A stretch of 64,000 nt of DNA from an uncultured Prevotella sp. (GCA_900315635.1 OMZV01000008.1:181754-245753); one strand, 5' to 3'. Positions 54,034 to 62,811 are shown, counted from the stretch's first letter. Translations and numbers: made by a program. Notes: a model not told the origin generated them from the letters alone.

Positions 54034-55119
54034 ATGGGAAAAGTAATTCTGACGGGTGACCGTCCAACAGGAAAACTTCATTTGGGACATTACGTCGGCA
54101 GTCTTCGCCGCCGTGTGGAACTGCAGAACAAAGGCGACTTCGACCGTATGTTCGTCTTCATGGCTGACGTTCAGGCTCTAACTGATAATGCCGACAATCC
54201 CGACAAGATACGTGAGAACATCGTCGAGGTGGCTCTCGACTACCTTTCTGCCGGTCTTGATCCGACAAAGTGCACTCTGTTCGTTCAGAGCCGCATTCCG
54301 GAGCTGGCTGAGCTGACTGTATACCTGATGAATCTTATCAGCGTAAGCCGTGTACAGCGCAACCCGACAGTGAAGACTGAGATAAAGATGCGTAACTTCG
54401 AGGCTAACATTCCTCTGGGCTTCTTCTGCTATCCTGTATCACAGGCTGCCGATATATCGCTGTTCAAGGCTACAACAGTGCCTGCCGGTGAAGACCAGGA
54501 GCCGATGATTGAGGTGTGCCGTGAGCTTGTTCGCCGCTTCAATCAGGTTTATTCTCCGGTTCTTGTTGAGCCGAACATCATGTTGCCTGAGAACGCAACA
54601 GCACGCCGTCTGCCGGGGACTGACGGCAAGGAGAAGATGTCGAAGAGCCTCGGCAACTGTATCTACCTCTCTGACGACAAGGACACTGTATGGCAGAAGG
54701 TAAAGAGCATGTATACCGACCCTTCACACCTGAATGTTGCCGACCCAGGACATGTTGAGGGTAATGCGGTATTCACTTACCTTGACGCATTCTCGACCGA
54801 TCAGGACTTCGCTGACTTCTGGCCCGAGTACCAGAATCTCGACGAGCTTAAGGCTGCTTACACTCATGGTGGTGTGGGCGACATGAAGTGCAAGAAGTTG
54901 CTCAACAAAGTCATCAACCGCATGCTGGATCCTATCCGTGAGCGTCGTGCCGAGTATGAGAAGGATATTCCTGAGATATTCAATATCCTCAAGAAGGGCT
55001 CTGAAGCTGCCCGTGAGGTTGGCGCACAGACAATGGACGAGGTTCGCAAGGCTATGCGCATCGATTACTTTGAAGACGCTGAGCTCATAAAGAATCAGGC
55101 TGCAAAGTACGCTAAATAA
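54034..55119 (+). CDS. trpS: Tryptophan-tRNA ligase
   Basis: 361 aa class I synthetase. GDRPTGKLHLGHYVGSLRRR carries the HIGH motif (HLGHY at 16-20). KEKMSKSLGNCIYLSDD is the KMSKS loop. PVSQAADISLFKATTVPAGEDQEP holds the tryptophan-binding region. The length is slightly greater than the roughly 335 aa of many TrpS, mainly by a helical insert and C-terminal tail. A strong terminator follows. Confidence 0.96.
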   Translation: MGKVILTGDRPTGKLHLGHYVGSLRRRVELQNKGDFDRMFVFMADVQALTDNADNPDKIRENIVEVALDYLSAGLDPTKCTLFVQSRIPELAELTVYLMNLISVSRVQRNPTVKTEIKMRNFEANIPLGFFCYPVSQAADISLFKATTVPAGEDQEPMIEVCRELVRRFNQVYSPVLVEPNIMLPENATARRLPGTDGKEKMSKSLGNCIYLSDDKDTVWQKVKSMYTDPSHLNVADPGHVEGNAVFTYLDAFSTDQDFADFWPEYQNLDELKAAYTHGGVGDMKCKKLLNKVINRMLDPIRERRAEYEKDIPEIFNILKKGSEAAREVGAQTMDEVRKAMRIDYFEDAELIKNQAAKYAK

Positions 55120-55124
55120 ATAAA

Positions 55125-55179
55125 AAAACGGCTGACGTAAGGACTTGTTTAAATTTTATTCCTTACGTCAGCCGTTTTT
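55125..55179 (+). terminator. trpS terminator
   Basis: A perfect 19-bp stem beginning AAAACGGCTGACGTAAGGA, with a 15-nt AT-rich loop and a TTTTT tail. It starts 6 bp past the trpS stop. It may also stop the convergent outer-membrane protein transcript, since the minus strand gives TTTTTTTA. Confidence 0.9.
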
Positions 55180-55247
55180 AGTTTTACGACATGAAAATCA
55201 CATATCCTTAAATAGCTGACATATTATATAATGTCACTACCTCAGAA

Positions 55248-55874
55248 TTAGAAATAATAAGCTATGCCGACCTGCCAGGAGTTGTTGCGGCTCTTGCTCT
55301 TAACTGCAGAGCCAGCGACGTCTTGCACAGCCTTGAGAGCTGTTATATCGGCAGTCTTTCCACAAGCGATGTTATAGTTTCCTGTAACCTCAAAGTGCTT
55401 TGCTATAGAGAAGCCAAGACCTACGTTTACGCTGAAATTAGACTTCTTCAGGGCGTAGTTGCTAGTGTCTGTCCATTTGTAATTACGGTCGCCGACATTG
55501 AATCCGAACTGTGGACCGGCGTGGAAGTTAAGACTAGCCAGACTGCCAAGTCCGATTCCATAACGAAGGTTGACAGGAACATTGATACTCTGCTGCTTTA
55601 CCTTGACTTTCTCGTCTAGCTCGTTTTCAACCTTTGCCGAACGATAATCATAGAGTGCTGATACATCAACGCCAAGACCAGTTACAGGAAGGCTTATCTT
55701 AACGGTAGGACCGATATACCAACCAGCTTGATTGGATTTGTCGAATACTTCACTGCTAAGGTGCATATCGGTAACATTGAGACCTCCCTTGAGACCGAAC
55801 TTGACTTGTGCGTTTGCCGAAGCAGCAAACAGCAAGCCTGCGGCAAGGAGAGTTAGAGTAAAAATTTTCTTCAT
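55248..55874 (-). CDS. Outer-membrane beta-barrel protein (OMP_b-brl/PorT-like family)
   Basis: 208 aa. The signal peptide is MKKIFTLTLLAAGLLFAASANA. The mature barrel starts QVKFGLKGGLNVTDM, then LPVTGLGVDVSALYDYRSAK, INVPVNLRYGIGL and LNFHAGPQFGFNVG, ending with WQVGIAYYF whose terminal Phe fits outer-membrane insertion. Many family members are annotated PorT-like, but a true T9SS role is not shown. A 168-bp MITE-like insertion lies 13 bp upstream of the ATG. Confidence 0.85.
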   Translation of the reverse strand: MKKIFTLTLLAAGLLFAASANAQVKFGLKGGLNVTDMHLSSEVFDKSNQAGWYIGPTVKISLPVTGLGVDVSALYDYRSAKVENELDEKVKVKQQSINVPVNLRYGIGLGSLASLNFHAGPQFGFNVGDRNYKWTDTSNYALKKSNFSVNVGLGFSIAKHFEVTGNYNIACGKTADITALKAVQDVAGSAVKSKSRNNSWQVGIAYYF

Positions 55875-55887
55875 ATAAATTCAGTAA

Positions 55888-56055
55888 CTAAAGTTTCCCA
55901 CTTGTTCAAAATGCCCATAAACAAGGGGTTTCTGAAAAGTTCAAATAGCAGGATGCCCATAAACAAAGTAGTTTAACAGGTGCTTAAAGTTAAAGATGCG
56001 CATACCCTTTGGGAAAGCCTTTTTATAAAGGGGTTCTCCAAGTGGGAAACTTTAG
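55888..56055. mobile_element. MITE-like element with 17-bp terminal repeats and 8-bp target duplication
   Basis: Perfect terminal inverted repeats CTAAAGTTTCCCACTTG (55888-55904) and CAAGTGGGAAACTTTAG (56039-56055) bound a 168-bp segment with no gene. TTCAGTAA occurs immediately outside both ends (55880-55887 and 56056-56063), a textbook 8-bp target-site duplication. Inside, GATGCCCATAAACAA-type sequence is repeated (about 55911 and 55953). The mobilising transposase is not in this window. Confidence 0.88.
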
Positions 56056-56101
56056 TTCAGTAAGTTATAAAATAGTTACATTCTTTAATCACTTCAACGA
56101 T

Positions 56102-56236
56102 GTAGGGGATACCTAAGCGAAGCGCATGGTCTCCCGAAAAACTAGAAGTACATAATTCCTCGTAAAACCAGAAGCGCATGGTCTCCCGAATATTTTCTGT
56201 ACGGGAAGCCATGCGCTTCGCTTAGGTCTCCCCTAC
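56102..56236. repeat. Inverted-repeat element with internal third copy
   Basis: About 35-bp inverted repeats (56102-56136 and 56202-56236) start GTAGGGGA(T/G)ACCTAAGCG and continue AAGCGCATGG. A 20-bp part of the left arm, GAAGCGCATGGTCTCCCGAA, is directly repeated at 56171-56190. It lies between the MITE-like element and the gldN stop, so it would be in the 3' end of the gldN message. It accounts for the rest of the 379-bp gap 55875-56253. Confidence 0.8.
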
Positions 56237-56253
56237 TAAAAGGAAAGGCTTGT

Positions 56254-57309
56254 CTAGTGACGTTGTCTCCTGACGGTTACACGAGCTCCGCCACCGGCAG
56301 AACCACTGCCACCGGAACGGCGTGTGCGACGGACTTTTGTACCGCTATCGCCGCCACCGGAGCGACGGTTACGACGACTCTTCTTAACCTTTTTGCCGTC
56401 GTTCTGCTGAGCATTGGCAATGCTGTCAAGCGAGTCTTTCTTTTCCTGATCTCCGTATATGTTCTTTTCGAAGTCAGCTATCTCCTGCTCTATCTTCTTC
56501 TGTTCCTTGGTCAAAGCAGAGTCAGTAGTGCAGTATTGGGCAAGCGTACGACCAAGCATATTCGTAGTCTTGTATATCTTTCCCTTGTATTGGTTTGTCG
56601 TGAAATAGTCGTCGATACTCATCGTGGCAGCATTGTTGATGTCACTAGTCATGATTATCTGCTTGCTTAGGAACGGTGCTATATCAGAATAACGAACCCA
56701 GAAAAGTGGATATTTTGTCTCAGCTCCGCTGCCGAAATCTCCAAAGTCGTCCTCACGATACATTATCGGGCAGAGGGCAATAACCTGACGATGGAATGTT
56801 GATGTTCCCTGGTCGTAGTAATCACTCTCCTTTAAGTAGTAACCTTTGACCTCACGCGAAGGTATGTCGCTGTTATCGATGCGAACCTGCCTGCCGTTAC
56901 GCTCATAATAAATATGATAGTTGTCAAGGAACTGCAATGGCTTGATGCGTGCGCTGTCGGAGAATACTTCGTTTCCATCCAAACGATACTCGTAAGCCTT
57001 GACTCTACCGCTCATAATGAGTTTAAAGAGGTAGGTAAAGAGGTTCATCTGACTGCCTATAGGCTCAACAGGATAGTAGAGTCCGGCATTGGCGTCATCA
57101 GTTAGGTTCAGCTCACGGTAGATGTCACGACGCCAGACTACATCAGAAGGCATCTCGGCAGCGACAGGGAATTCTATCTGCTGACGGATGGTAACGTTGT
57201 CGGCATTGCTCTTAGGCTTCTGTTCTTGCTGCGCACGGCGTCGTGCCGGCTGAGCTGAAACAGAAATAGCAAGTAGTGTTAGCCCTATAATAAGAAAGAC
57301 TTTTTTCAT
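56254..57309 (-). CDS. gldN: Type IX secretion ring protein GldN/PorN
   Basis: 351 aa. The signal peptide is MKKVFLIIGLTLLAISVSAQ. The core matches GldN: VVWRRDIYRELNLTDDANAG, LYYPVEPIGSQMNLFTYLFK, and MSIDDYFTTNQYKGKIYKTT. With GldK it forms the large periplasmic ring at the outer membrane. The last 65 residues are a Lys/Arg/Gly/Ser-rich tail (KKVKKSRRNRRSGGG and similar), low in complexity. The gene is last in porP-gldKLMN and is separated from gldM by an inverted-repeat element. Confidence 0.92.
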   Translation of the reverse strand: MKKVFLIIGLTLLAISVSAQPARRRAQQEQKPKSNADNVTIRQQIEFPVAAEMPSDVVWRRDIYRELNLTDDANAGLYYPVEPIGSQMNLFTYLFKLIMSGRVKAYEYRLDGNEVFSDSARIKPLQFLDNYHIYYERNGRQVRIDNSDIPSREVKGYYLKESDYYDQGTSTFHRQVIALCPIMYREDDFGDFGSGAETKYPLFWVRYSDIAPFLSKQIIMTSDINNAATMSIDDYFTTNQYKGKIYKTTNMLGRTLAQYCTTDSALTKEQKKIEQEIADFEKNIYGDQEKKDSLDSIANAQQNDGKKVKKSRRNRRSGGGDSGTKVRRTRRSGGSGSAGGGARVTVRRQRH

Positions 57310-57315
57310 ATTTTA

Positions 57316-57456
57316 TTTCCCAACAAGCATCCCCCAAGGGGAGGGTGTTTAATTACTTATTTATTTACTACAAATCTATCATATCAATTTACCCACCTTT
57401 CAGTCTTATTTAGGGGTCTAAACATCCTCCCCTTGGGGGAGGCTTGGTGGGGAATT
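57316..57456. mobile_element. MITE-like inverted-repeat element, copy 3, in the gldM-gldN gap
   Basis: About 141 bp with roughly 45-bp imperfect inverted repeats at 57316-57360 and 57412-57456, sharing TTCCC, AAGC, TCCCCCAAGGGGAGG and TGTTTA. Each end contains the hairpin CCCCAAGGGG. It fills nearly the whole 155-bp gap between the gldM stop and the gldN start, and would fold in the mRNA. Confidence 0.7.
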
Positions 57457-57464
57457 GCACCGTC

Positions 57465-59030
57465 CTACCTCACAATTATCTCCATTGCTCCCGGCAATCT
57501 TCTCGTCAGATTATCCGGACCGATGGCACTTATATTGGTTATGTAGACACGATGGTTGCGAGCCAAATGACGGAACTGCTCCTTCTGAGCCGCTGAGAAG
57601 TTGGCACCGCTTGAAGCGATTGGAACAGCATTACCCATATTATCGTGGAACACAGCTGTGAAGTTAAGCACACGGAATGGAATATCCAGCAATCCGTCGT
57701 CGATAGCCGCATGAATGCTGCTTGCTCCAAGGAGTGAGCCTTTACCAAGTACACCTCCTTTGAATCGGTCGGATCCTACAGCAATATAAGCTGTTGGATC
57801 TGGCAACTTGCGTACACGGAATACATAATCGCCAACTGTACGTCCCTTAGCTGTTACATGAAGCGTCATTGGCTGTCCGATAGCTGACGGACGAGCGATA
57901 TAATGTCCCGGACTTGTCTGACGGAGTGAACCGCCCGTTGCAGAAGCTGTAATCTGACCAGGACCGGCATTCGGAATACTGATACTTACCGGGTTGTCGA
58001 ATCCTGCATAAAGCACATTCATCAAGTCGGCAGCAACTGTTCCTGCCTCAGGTGTTGGTTCGGCAATATAGTTGTCAGGCTTTGAGCCGGGGATCACGAA
58101 GTAATCCTGCTTGAAGTCACGACGAAGGACATTACCTGCAACATCACGCATAAGGATGTAACCGCTTATAGAGTGTTGACCGGCACCGGTAGCTTTAACT
58201 GAATATGTATTGCCTTGAATCTTCTGACCATTGACATAAACCTCTGGACGCTGGGTTGTATCGACAGCTGCCATGAACATATCTGCCGTGAACGTTTCAC
58301 CAGGATAAAGACGAACTTGGTTTGGAACGACGAATGCCTTAAGCTCATTGACACGAACATCCTTAAGACCTACATTAGCAACAAGGGTGTGGAGGACTTC
58401 CCCTTCGGCGTAACGCACATCGCTCTGCAACTTAGACAGTAACGTCACAGCGGCAGCTGTAGGCATTGCCTCGAACATGTATTCCTCCCATGATTTGCCA
58501 AGGCTGTTCTTTGGCACTTGTGTTGAGAGGTTACTTGCTATAATCTTACGCTGTACCGGATCAGTGACAAACTTCAGGATGTTCTGACGATAGGTATTTA
58601 TTGCCTTATACAGCTTCTTACCCTGACCGGAAGTTGGTGAGAGCATAACCTGTTCGGCGGCCTCAAGGTCGTCCTTGTTCTTTATGTTCAGTGGATTGCC
58701 ATCATCGCCGTCAGCCTCTTTAACTATCATGACCTTAAGATCCTGTGCATAGTTATAGAGGGAATCGCTGGAATTCTTCACAGCCGTCGCCATCTCAAAC
58801 CACTCACGAACTTTCTCCGGATTATTCTTCATCATGTCTGACAGTTCGCCGTAGATGATGTTATTCTCCGTTGAAGAGTTCTTCGTTGTGCGGTTAAGAC
58901 TCTCCTCTACGATGGAGAATCCATTTAGCACCTCAGTGGATATATTGAGAGCAAGCATAGCCATGAGGACGACGTACATGAGATTAATCATCTTCTGGCG
59001 AGGACTGACTTTCCTTTTTATGATTGCCAT
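57465..59030 (-). CDS. gldM: Type IX secretion motor protein GldM/PorM
   Basis: 521 aa. The N-terminal cytoplasmic stub MAIIKRKVSPRQKMINLMYV leads into a single span (VVLMAMLALNISTEVLNGF), then a long periplasmic part with an N-terminal helical domain and Ig-like D2-D4 domains (PTAYIAVGSDRFKGG near the end). GldM and GldL form the proton-driven inner-membrane motor that powers T9SS and gliding. The frame ends LTRRLPGAMEIIVR. It is 57 bp after gldL. Confidence 0.95.
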   Translation of the reverse strand: MAIIKRKVSPRQKMINLMYVVLMAMLALNISTEVLNGFSIVEESLNRTTKNSSTENNIIYGELSDMMKNNPEKVREWFEMATAVKNSSDSLYNYAQDLKVMIVKEADGDDGNPLNIKNKDDLEAAEQVMLSPTSGQGKKLYKAINTYRQNILKFVTDPVQRKIIASNLSTQVPKNSLGKSWEEYMFEAMPTAAAVTLLSKLQSDVRYAEGEVLHTLVANVGLKDVRVNELKAFVVPNQVRLYPGETFTADMFMAAVDTTQRPEVYVNGQKIQGNTYSVKATGAGQHSISGYILMRDVAGNVLRRDFKQDYFVIPGSKPDNYIAEPTPEAGTVAADLMNVLYAGFDNPVSISIPNAGPGQITASATGGSLRQTSPGHYIARPSAIGQPMTLHVTAKGRTVGDYVFRVRKLPDPTAYIAVGSDRFKGGVLGKGSLLGASSIHAAIDDGLLDIPFRVLNFTAVFHDNMGNAVPIASSGANFSAAQKEQFRHLARNHRVYITNISAIGPDNLTRRLPGAMEIIVR

Positions 59031-59087
59031 TCGGTATTGTTTTATTTCTTAGTTCAAGCTTTTGACTTGTTGTAACTGGAATCTAAA

Positions 59088-60101
59088 TTAAGCCTGCTGT
59101 GACGGCTGGCTTGGAGACGGAGCAGAAGCAGGTGCTGAAGGAGCTACTCCAGGAGCAGCGACACGCATATTAACTGTCATTGCCTCTATCATGCGGGTAT
59201 AAATCTCATTCAGGCGGGCTATCTGTCCTGCCATCTTATGAGTCTGCTCATTTATCTGATCGATTGTACCAACCTGCTGGCTGGCGCCCTTAAGCTGTAG
59301 CTCGTAAATCTTCGCGATGCCGGTAAGAGTACGGTTGAGGTTCTCCATTTCCTCGGAATCGCGTGTCAAGCGCTCGCTCTGCTCGCCGACCTTGCCGAGA
59401 AGCTCTGTAAGGTTCTTCAATGCATCGACATACTTTTCCTGAGCTTCCACCATCTCCGGTGTAGCTGTCTGAGAACTTGCTATAACCTCGCTCTGCTGTT
59501 TGATTGCAGCTGCAAGAGCCTCAGAAGCGCTTGCTGACTGAGCGGCAGGAGTTGAACCCGCAGATGGCTGAGCTGCATTAGTTGCAGATGGCTGAGCCGC
59601 ATTAGTTGCAGATGGCTGAGCTGCATTAGTTGCAGATGGCTGGACAGAACCTTGAGACGCAGATTGCTGAGCAACACTTTCTGCAGTCTGCTGACCTGAA
59701 GCCGCTGATACACGTTCGCCACCCGGGTAAGCTGTTGACGCAACCTTCGGTCCGGCAAATTCTTCCTGCTCCTCTTCTGTATCATTCTCGTGCACATTGT
59801 CGTAAGTAACCTTACCTGTTTCCAAGTACTCCTCAGTGACTCGAGTAGGAATCTTCTTACCATCATCCGTCTTATCGAACGGACGGTCGAAAGCCGAGAT
59901 GAAGAACACGCATACTTCTGTACCCATACCGATGAACAACATGATGTTGGCACCCGGCAGGTGGGTTAACTTAAAAAGGGTTCCGAGGATAACGATAGAT
60001 GCTCCCCAGCTATAAGCATAGTTAAGGAACGTCTGTCCCGGAACACTATCCATCCACTTTTGCAGACGATAGATTATGTTGTATTTACTGTATTCTGACA
60101 T
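59088..60101 (-). CDS. gldL: Type IX secretion motor protein GldL/PorL
   Basis: 337 aa. YRLQKWMDSVPGQTFLNYAY precedes two membrane helices at about 25-75 (GASIVILGTLFKLTH; NIMLFIGMGTEVCVFF), with the conserved Glu of the second helix. The cytoplasmic part has an insert of tandem QPSATNAA octapeptides (about residues 153-180) followed by a long coiled coil (KNLTELLGKVGEQSERLTRD). The C-terminal tail is Pro/Ala/Ser-rich. The insert differs from the spacer usual in GldL and comes from a 24-bp DNA repeat. Confidence 0.94.
   Translation of the reverse strand: MSEYSKYNIIYRLQKWMDSVPGQTFLNYAYSWGASIVILGTLFKLTHLPGANIMLFIGMGTEVCVFFISAFDRPFDKTDDGKKIPTRVTEEYLETGKVTYDNVHENDTEEEQEEFAGPKVASTAYPGGERVSAASGQQTAESVAQQSASQGSVQPSATNAAQPSATNAAQPSATNAAQPSAGSTPAAQSASASEALAAAIKQQSEVIASSQTATPEMVEAQEKYVDALKNLTELLGKVGEQSERLTRDSEEMENLNRTLTGIAKIYELQLKGASQQVGTIDQINEQTHKMAGQIARLNEIYTRMIEAMTVNMRVAAPGVAPSAPASAPSPSQPSQQA
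59560..59643. repeat. 24-bp in-frame tandem repeat in gldL
   Basis: Three full units and half a fourth of GCAGATGGCTGAGC(T/C)GCATTAGT plus T, encoding QPSATNAA on the minus strand. Units differ only at a single T/C, so the expansion looks recent. Confidence 0.9.
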
Positions 60102-60189
60102 TACTTAAATGAAAGATTGAAAGAATGAAATAATGATATATTCTTTAATAACTGTATTCCTATTATGAATAATTGTATTCCTATTACGC

Positions 60190-61671
60190 TTAACGCTTAC
60201 GTGACTTCTTATTAGCCTTACGGCTCTGCTTTGCTGCTTCACTCGAAGAACTTGCCAAGCTACGGACACAGCGGAAGCCAATATAAGAGCGCGGCTGGTT
60301 CTGATACTCCCATGTACGCCATGCACTGCGGATATAGCTTTCAGGATCTTTCCAGCTACCGCCACGGACACTCTTCTTCTTCAAACGATAAGGATCTTCC
60401 TTTGCAGCATTATAAGAAAGTTCAGGATTGAGGTCGTTCATGGCATCTACACCCGCTTCGGTGTAAACCGTACTTGTCCATTCTGCCACGTTACCAGCCA
60501 TATCGTACAGACCATTACTATTGGCTGAGTAAATGCCGACCCTACTGGTTATCAAGTTTCCATCCTTGGTATAGTTTCCTCTGTCCGGCTTAAAGTTGGC
60601 ATAGAAACATCCGTTGCCATTCTTCACATCCTGATTCTCCCATGGGAACTCATCCTGGTTCTTTCCACGTGCTGCATACTCCCACTCAGCCTCAGTCGGC
60701 AGACGGTAGCGCTGAACATATCGTGCCTCACGGCCAAGTCCCTTAAGAAGATAATCAGTACGCCAAGCGCAGAATGCGTTAGCCTGTTCCCAGGTCACAC
60801 CGACTACTGGATAATCATTGTAAGTCGGATTGCTGAAATAGTTGCGAAGGTATACTTCATTGTCAGAATTACGGAAGTCGTTCACCCAACACGTTGTATC
60901 AGGATAGACATTGACAATATACGTATTAAGGAAATCCCACGGACCTGACAGCGGACGGTTAATAGTTTCACGGTGGATATTGCCTTCATCATCGACGTAT
61001 GCAGTATCCTTTGAAATCATTACCTGCTCATCAGGGTTGACAGGAATATCAGTATTGAGGTTGCGCTCTTCAGGATTCAGACGATTACGGCGAAGGGCTG
61101 CAGCTGTATAATCATATATCTCATAACGGTAGTTGAGCTGCTTGGCATCAAGCATCTTCTCGCCGGTTACTGGATTAGTGACATAAAGACTCTCAAAGGC
61201 ACGCTGCTCGTCTTCATTCGGTTTTCGCGGCAAAGCCTTACGCCAGTTAATATGAGGAGTTACAGGGTCGCCGTTCTTATCCTCTGTTATCATGTAAGTC
61301 TCGTCACCGCCATAAGAAGGATCGGCAAGACGTGTACGCAGGATAGAATCACGTACCCAAAGGACGAACTGCTTATATTCAGAGTTAGTAACCTCAGTTT
61401 GATCCATCCAGAAGCCATCAACCGAAATATCCTTCCTCGGAGTCTGCTTACCCCAAAGGCTGTCGGTTTTATCCAGACCCATCTTTAAGAACCCACGTTT
61501 CACGAGAGTCATTCCGTAAGGTGTTGGTTCCTTGAAGCTTCTTCCGCTTCCCACGCCGGTGACCTCACCACCACGTCCTGACGACGCAGAACGTCCGGCA
61601 AAGCAACTGCTAAGAAGTCCTATTACCATTATACTCAGGCAAAATGATAATATATGTTTTCTCATTCTCAT
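60190..61671 (-). CDS. gldK: Type IX secretion lipoprotein GldK/PorK
   Basis: 493 aa. The signal peptide has lipobox GLLSSC with Cys23; an alternative ATG is two codons in. The body is an SUMF1/formylglycine-generating-enzyme-like fold: LVKRGFLKMGLDKTDSLWGK, DGFWMDQTEVTNSEYKQFV, PVVGVTWEQANAFCAWRTDY, YRLPTEAEWEYAARG and GGSWKDPESYIRSAWR, then YIGFRCVRSL. GldK forms the outer-membrane-attached ring with GldN. It lies between porP (52 bp) and gldL (88 bp). Confidence 0.95.
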   Translation of the reverse strand: MRMRKHILSFCLSIMVIGLLSSCFAGRSASSGRGGEVTGVGSGRSFKEPTPYGMTLVKRGFLKMGLDKTDSLWGKQTPRKDISVDGFWMDQTEVTNSEYKQFVLWVRDSILRTRLADPSYGGDETYMITEDKNGDPVTPHINWRKALPRKPNEDEQRAFESLYVTNPVTGEKMLDAKQLNYRYEIYDYTAAALRRNRLNPEERNLNTDIPVNPDEQVMISKDTAYVDDEGNIHRETINRPLSGPWDFLNTYIVNVYPDTTCWVNDFRNSDNEVYLRNYFSNPTYNDYPVVGVTWEQANAFCAWRTDYLLKGLGREARYVQRYRLPTEAEWEYAARGKNQDEFPWENQDVKNGNGCFYANFKPDRGNYTKDGNLITSRVGIYSANSNGLYDMAGNVAEWTSTVYTEAGVDAMNDLNPELSYNAAKEDPYRLKKKSVRGGSWKDPESYIRSAWRTWEYQNQPRSYIGFRCVRSLASSSSEAAKQSRKANKKSRKR

Positions 61672-61723
61672 ATTCTATATGTCAACTTTCGAATTTAAGA
61701 GTTCAATGTTTAAAGTTCAATGC

Positions 61724-62662
61724 CTAAAGGAATCTGACACTCTTATGCTTGTTGCGTCCCTTTTTCTGTAGGTTTATATCAGTCTGATAGCTAACAAACA
61801 ACTCATGGCTTCCATTGCCAAGGTTAATTGCCGAAGTATAGACCTCATAGCTATAACCTATATTAATTCCATGGAAACTGCCACCTATCAGCGCCGTCAC
61901 CGAATTGGTAGGGCTGTAGGATACGCCTCCATAGAGCATTTTCTTGTCATTCTTATACACCACACGGGCAGTAATGTCACCACGCCAACTCACTCCGTCG
62001 TAACGTACTAAAGTTGATGTAGGTATAGATATTAACGGATTTCTAAGTTTTATATTGTATCCTGCCGTTAAATAATATGAAGGATCAACCTTAAATTCAT
62101 TAGTCTCACCAAGGTCAATCTGCGGAGCAGTTATATGCTGGACAGACGCACCGGCATACCAATTCTTATGAGTATAATAGAGACCGAAGCCAAGGTCCAG
62201 ACTATTTCCGCTAACCTCAGATAAAGGGAGAGCCGGGTCATTAGAATCCTCAACATCCAGTTTGCTTCCATCGAATTTCTCCATCAGCAATCCAGCCTGT
62301 ATTCCGGCAGCCAGGCGACCGCCAAACAATTTGAACCGGAATGCATATTGACCAGCTATTCGCTGATGAGTGAACAGACCGATCTTATCATTAAGCATTG
62401 AAAGACCGACGCCATGATAACTTTTAAGAAAGTACAGCGGCATGTCAGCCCCTACATAAAACGTGTTAGGATTATGTTCAAAACCCGCAAAGTCGAGCGC
62501 GTAAGCACCGACAACGTTAAGAACATTCTCCTTTCCGACAGATGCCGGATTGAACGAAGGCTCCATAGAGAAGTAATGACTGTATGACGGGTCGTATTGC
62601 GCCCTGACCACATTAACGGTCAGCAGCAACAATGCAGTTATGATGATTATACGTCTAAACAC
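61724..62662 (-). CDS. porP: PorP/SprF family type IX secretion outer-membrane protein
   Basis: 312 aa. The signal peptide is MFRRIIIITALLLLTVNVVRAQ. The family opening YDPSYSHYFSMEPSFNPASVG is followed by barrel strands: GVGLSMLNDKIGLFTHQRIA, NWYAGASVQHITAPQI, YYLTAGYNIKL and SYSPTNSVTALIGGSFHGI. PorP links the GldK/N ring to the outer membrane and peptidoglycan through PorE in P. gingivalis. It is the first gene of the five-gene T9SS operon. Confidence 0.94.
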   Translation of the reverse strand: MFRRIIIITALLLLTVNVVRAQYDPSYSHYFSMEPSFNPASVGKENVLNVVGAYALDFAGFEHNPNTFYVGADMPLYFLKSYHGVGLSMLNDKIGLFTHQRIAGQYAFRFKLFGGRLAAGIQAGLLMEKFDGSKLDVEDSNDPALPLSEVSGNSLDLGFGLYYTHKNWYAGASVQHITAPQIDLGETNEFKVDPSYYLTAGYNIKLRNPLISIPTSTLVRYDGVSWRGDITARVVYKNDKKMLYGGVSYSPTNSVTALIGGSFHGINIGYSYEVYTSAINLGNGSHELFVSYQTDINLQKKGRNKHKSVRFL

Positions 62663-62811
62663 GTGTAAATAACGGATTTTTATTTAGTTTATTGTTTATC
62701 AAAAACAAAAAAGGTCGCCCAAACCAAAAGTAAGGGCGACCAAATGCCTAATTTCAAAGCAGAGTATAACTTTCCATAACACTGAAAGCTGCCTGCTTAA
62801 AAAGTAAAATA

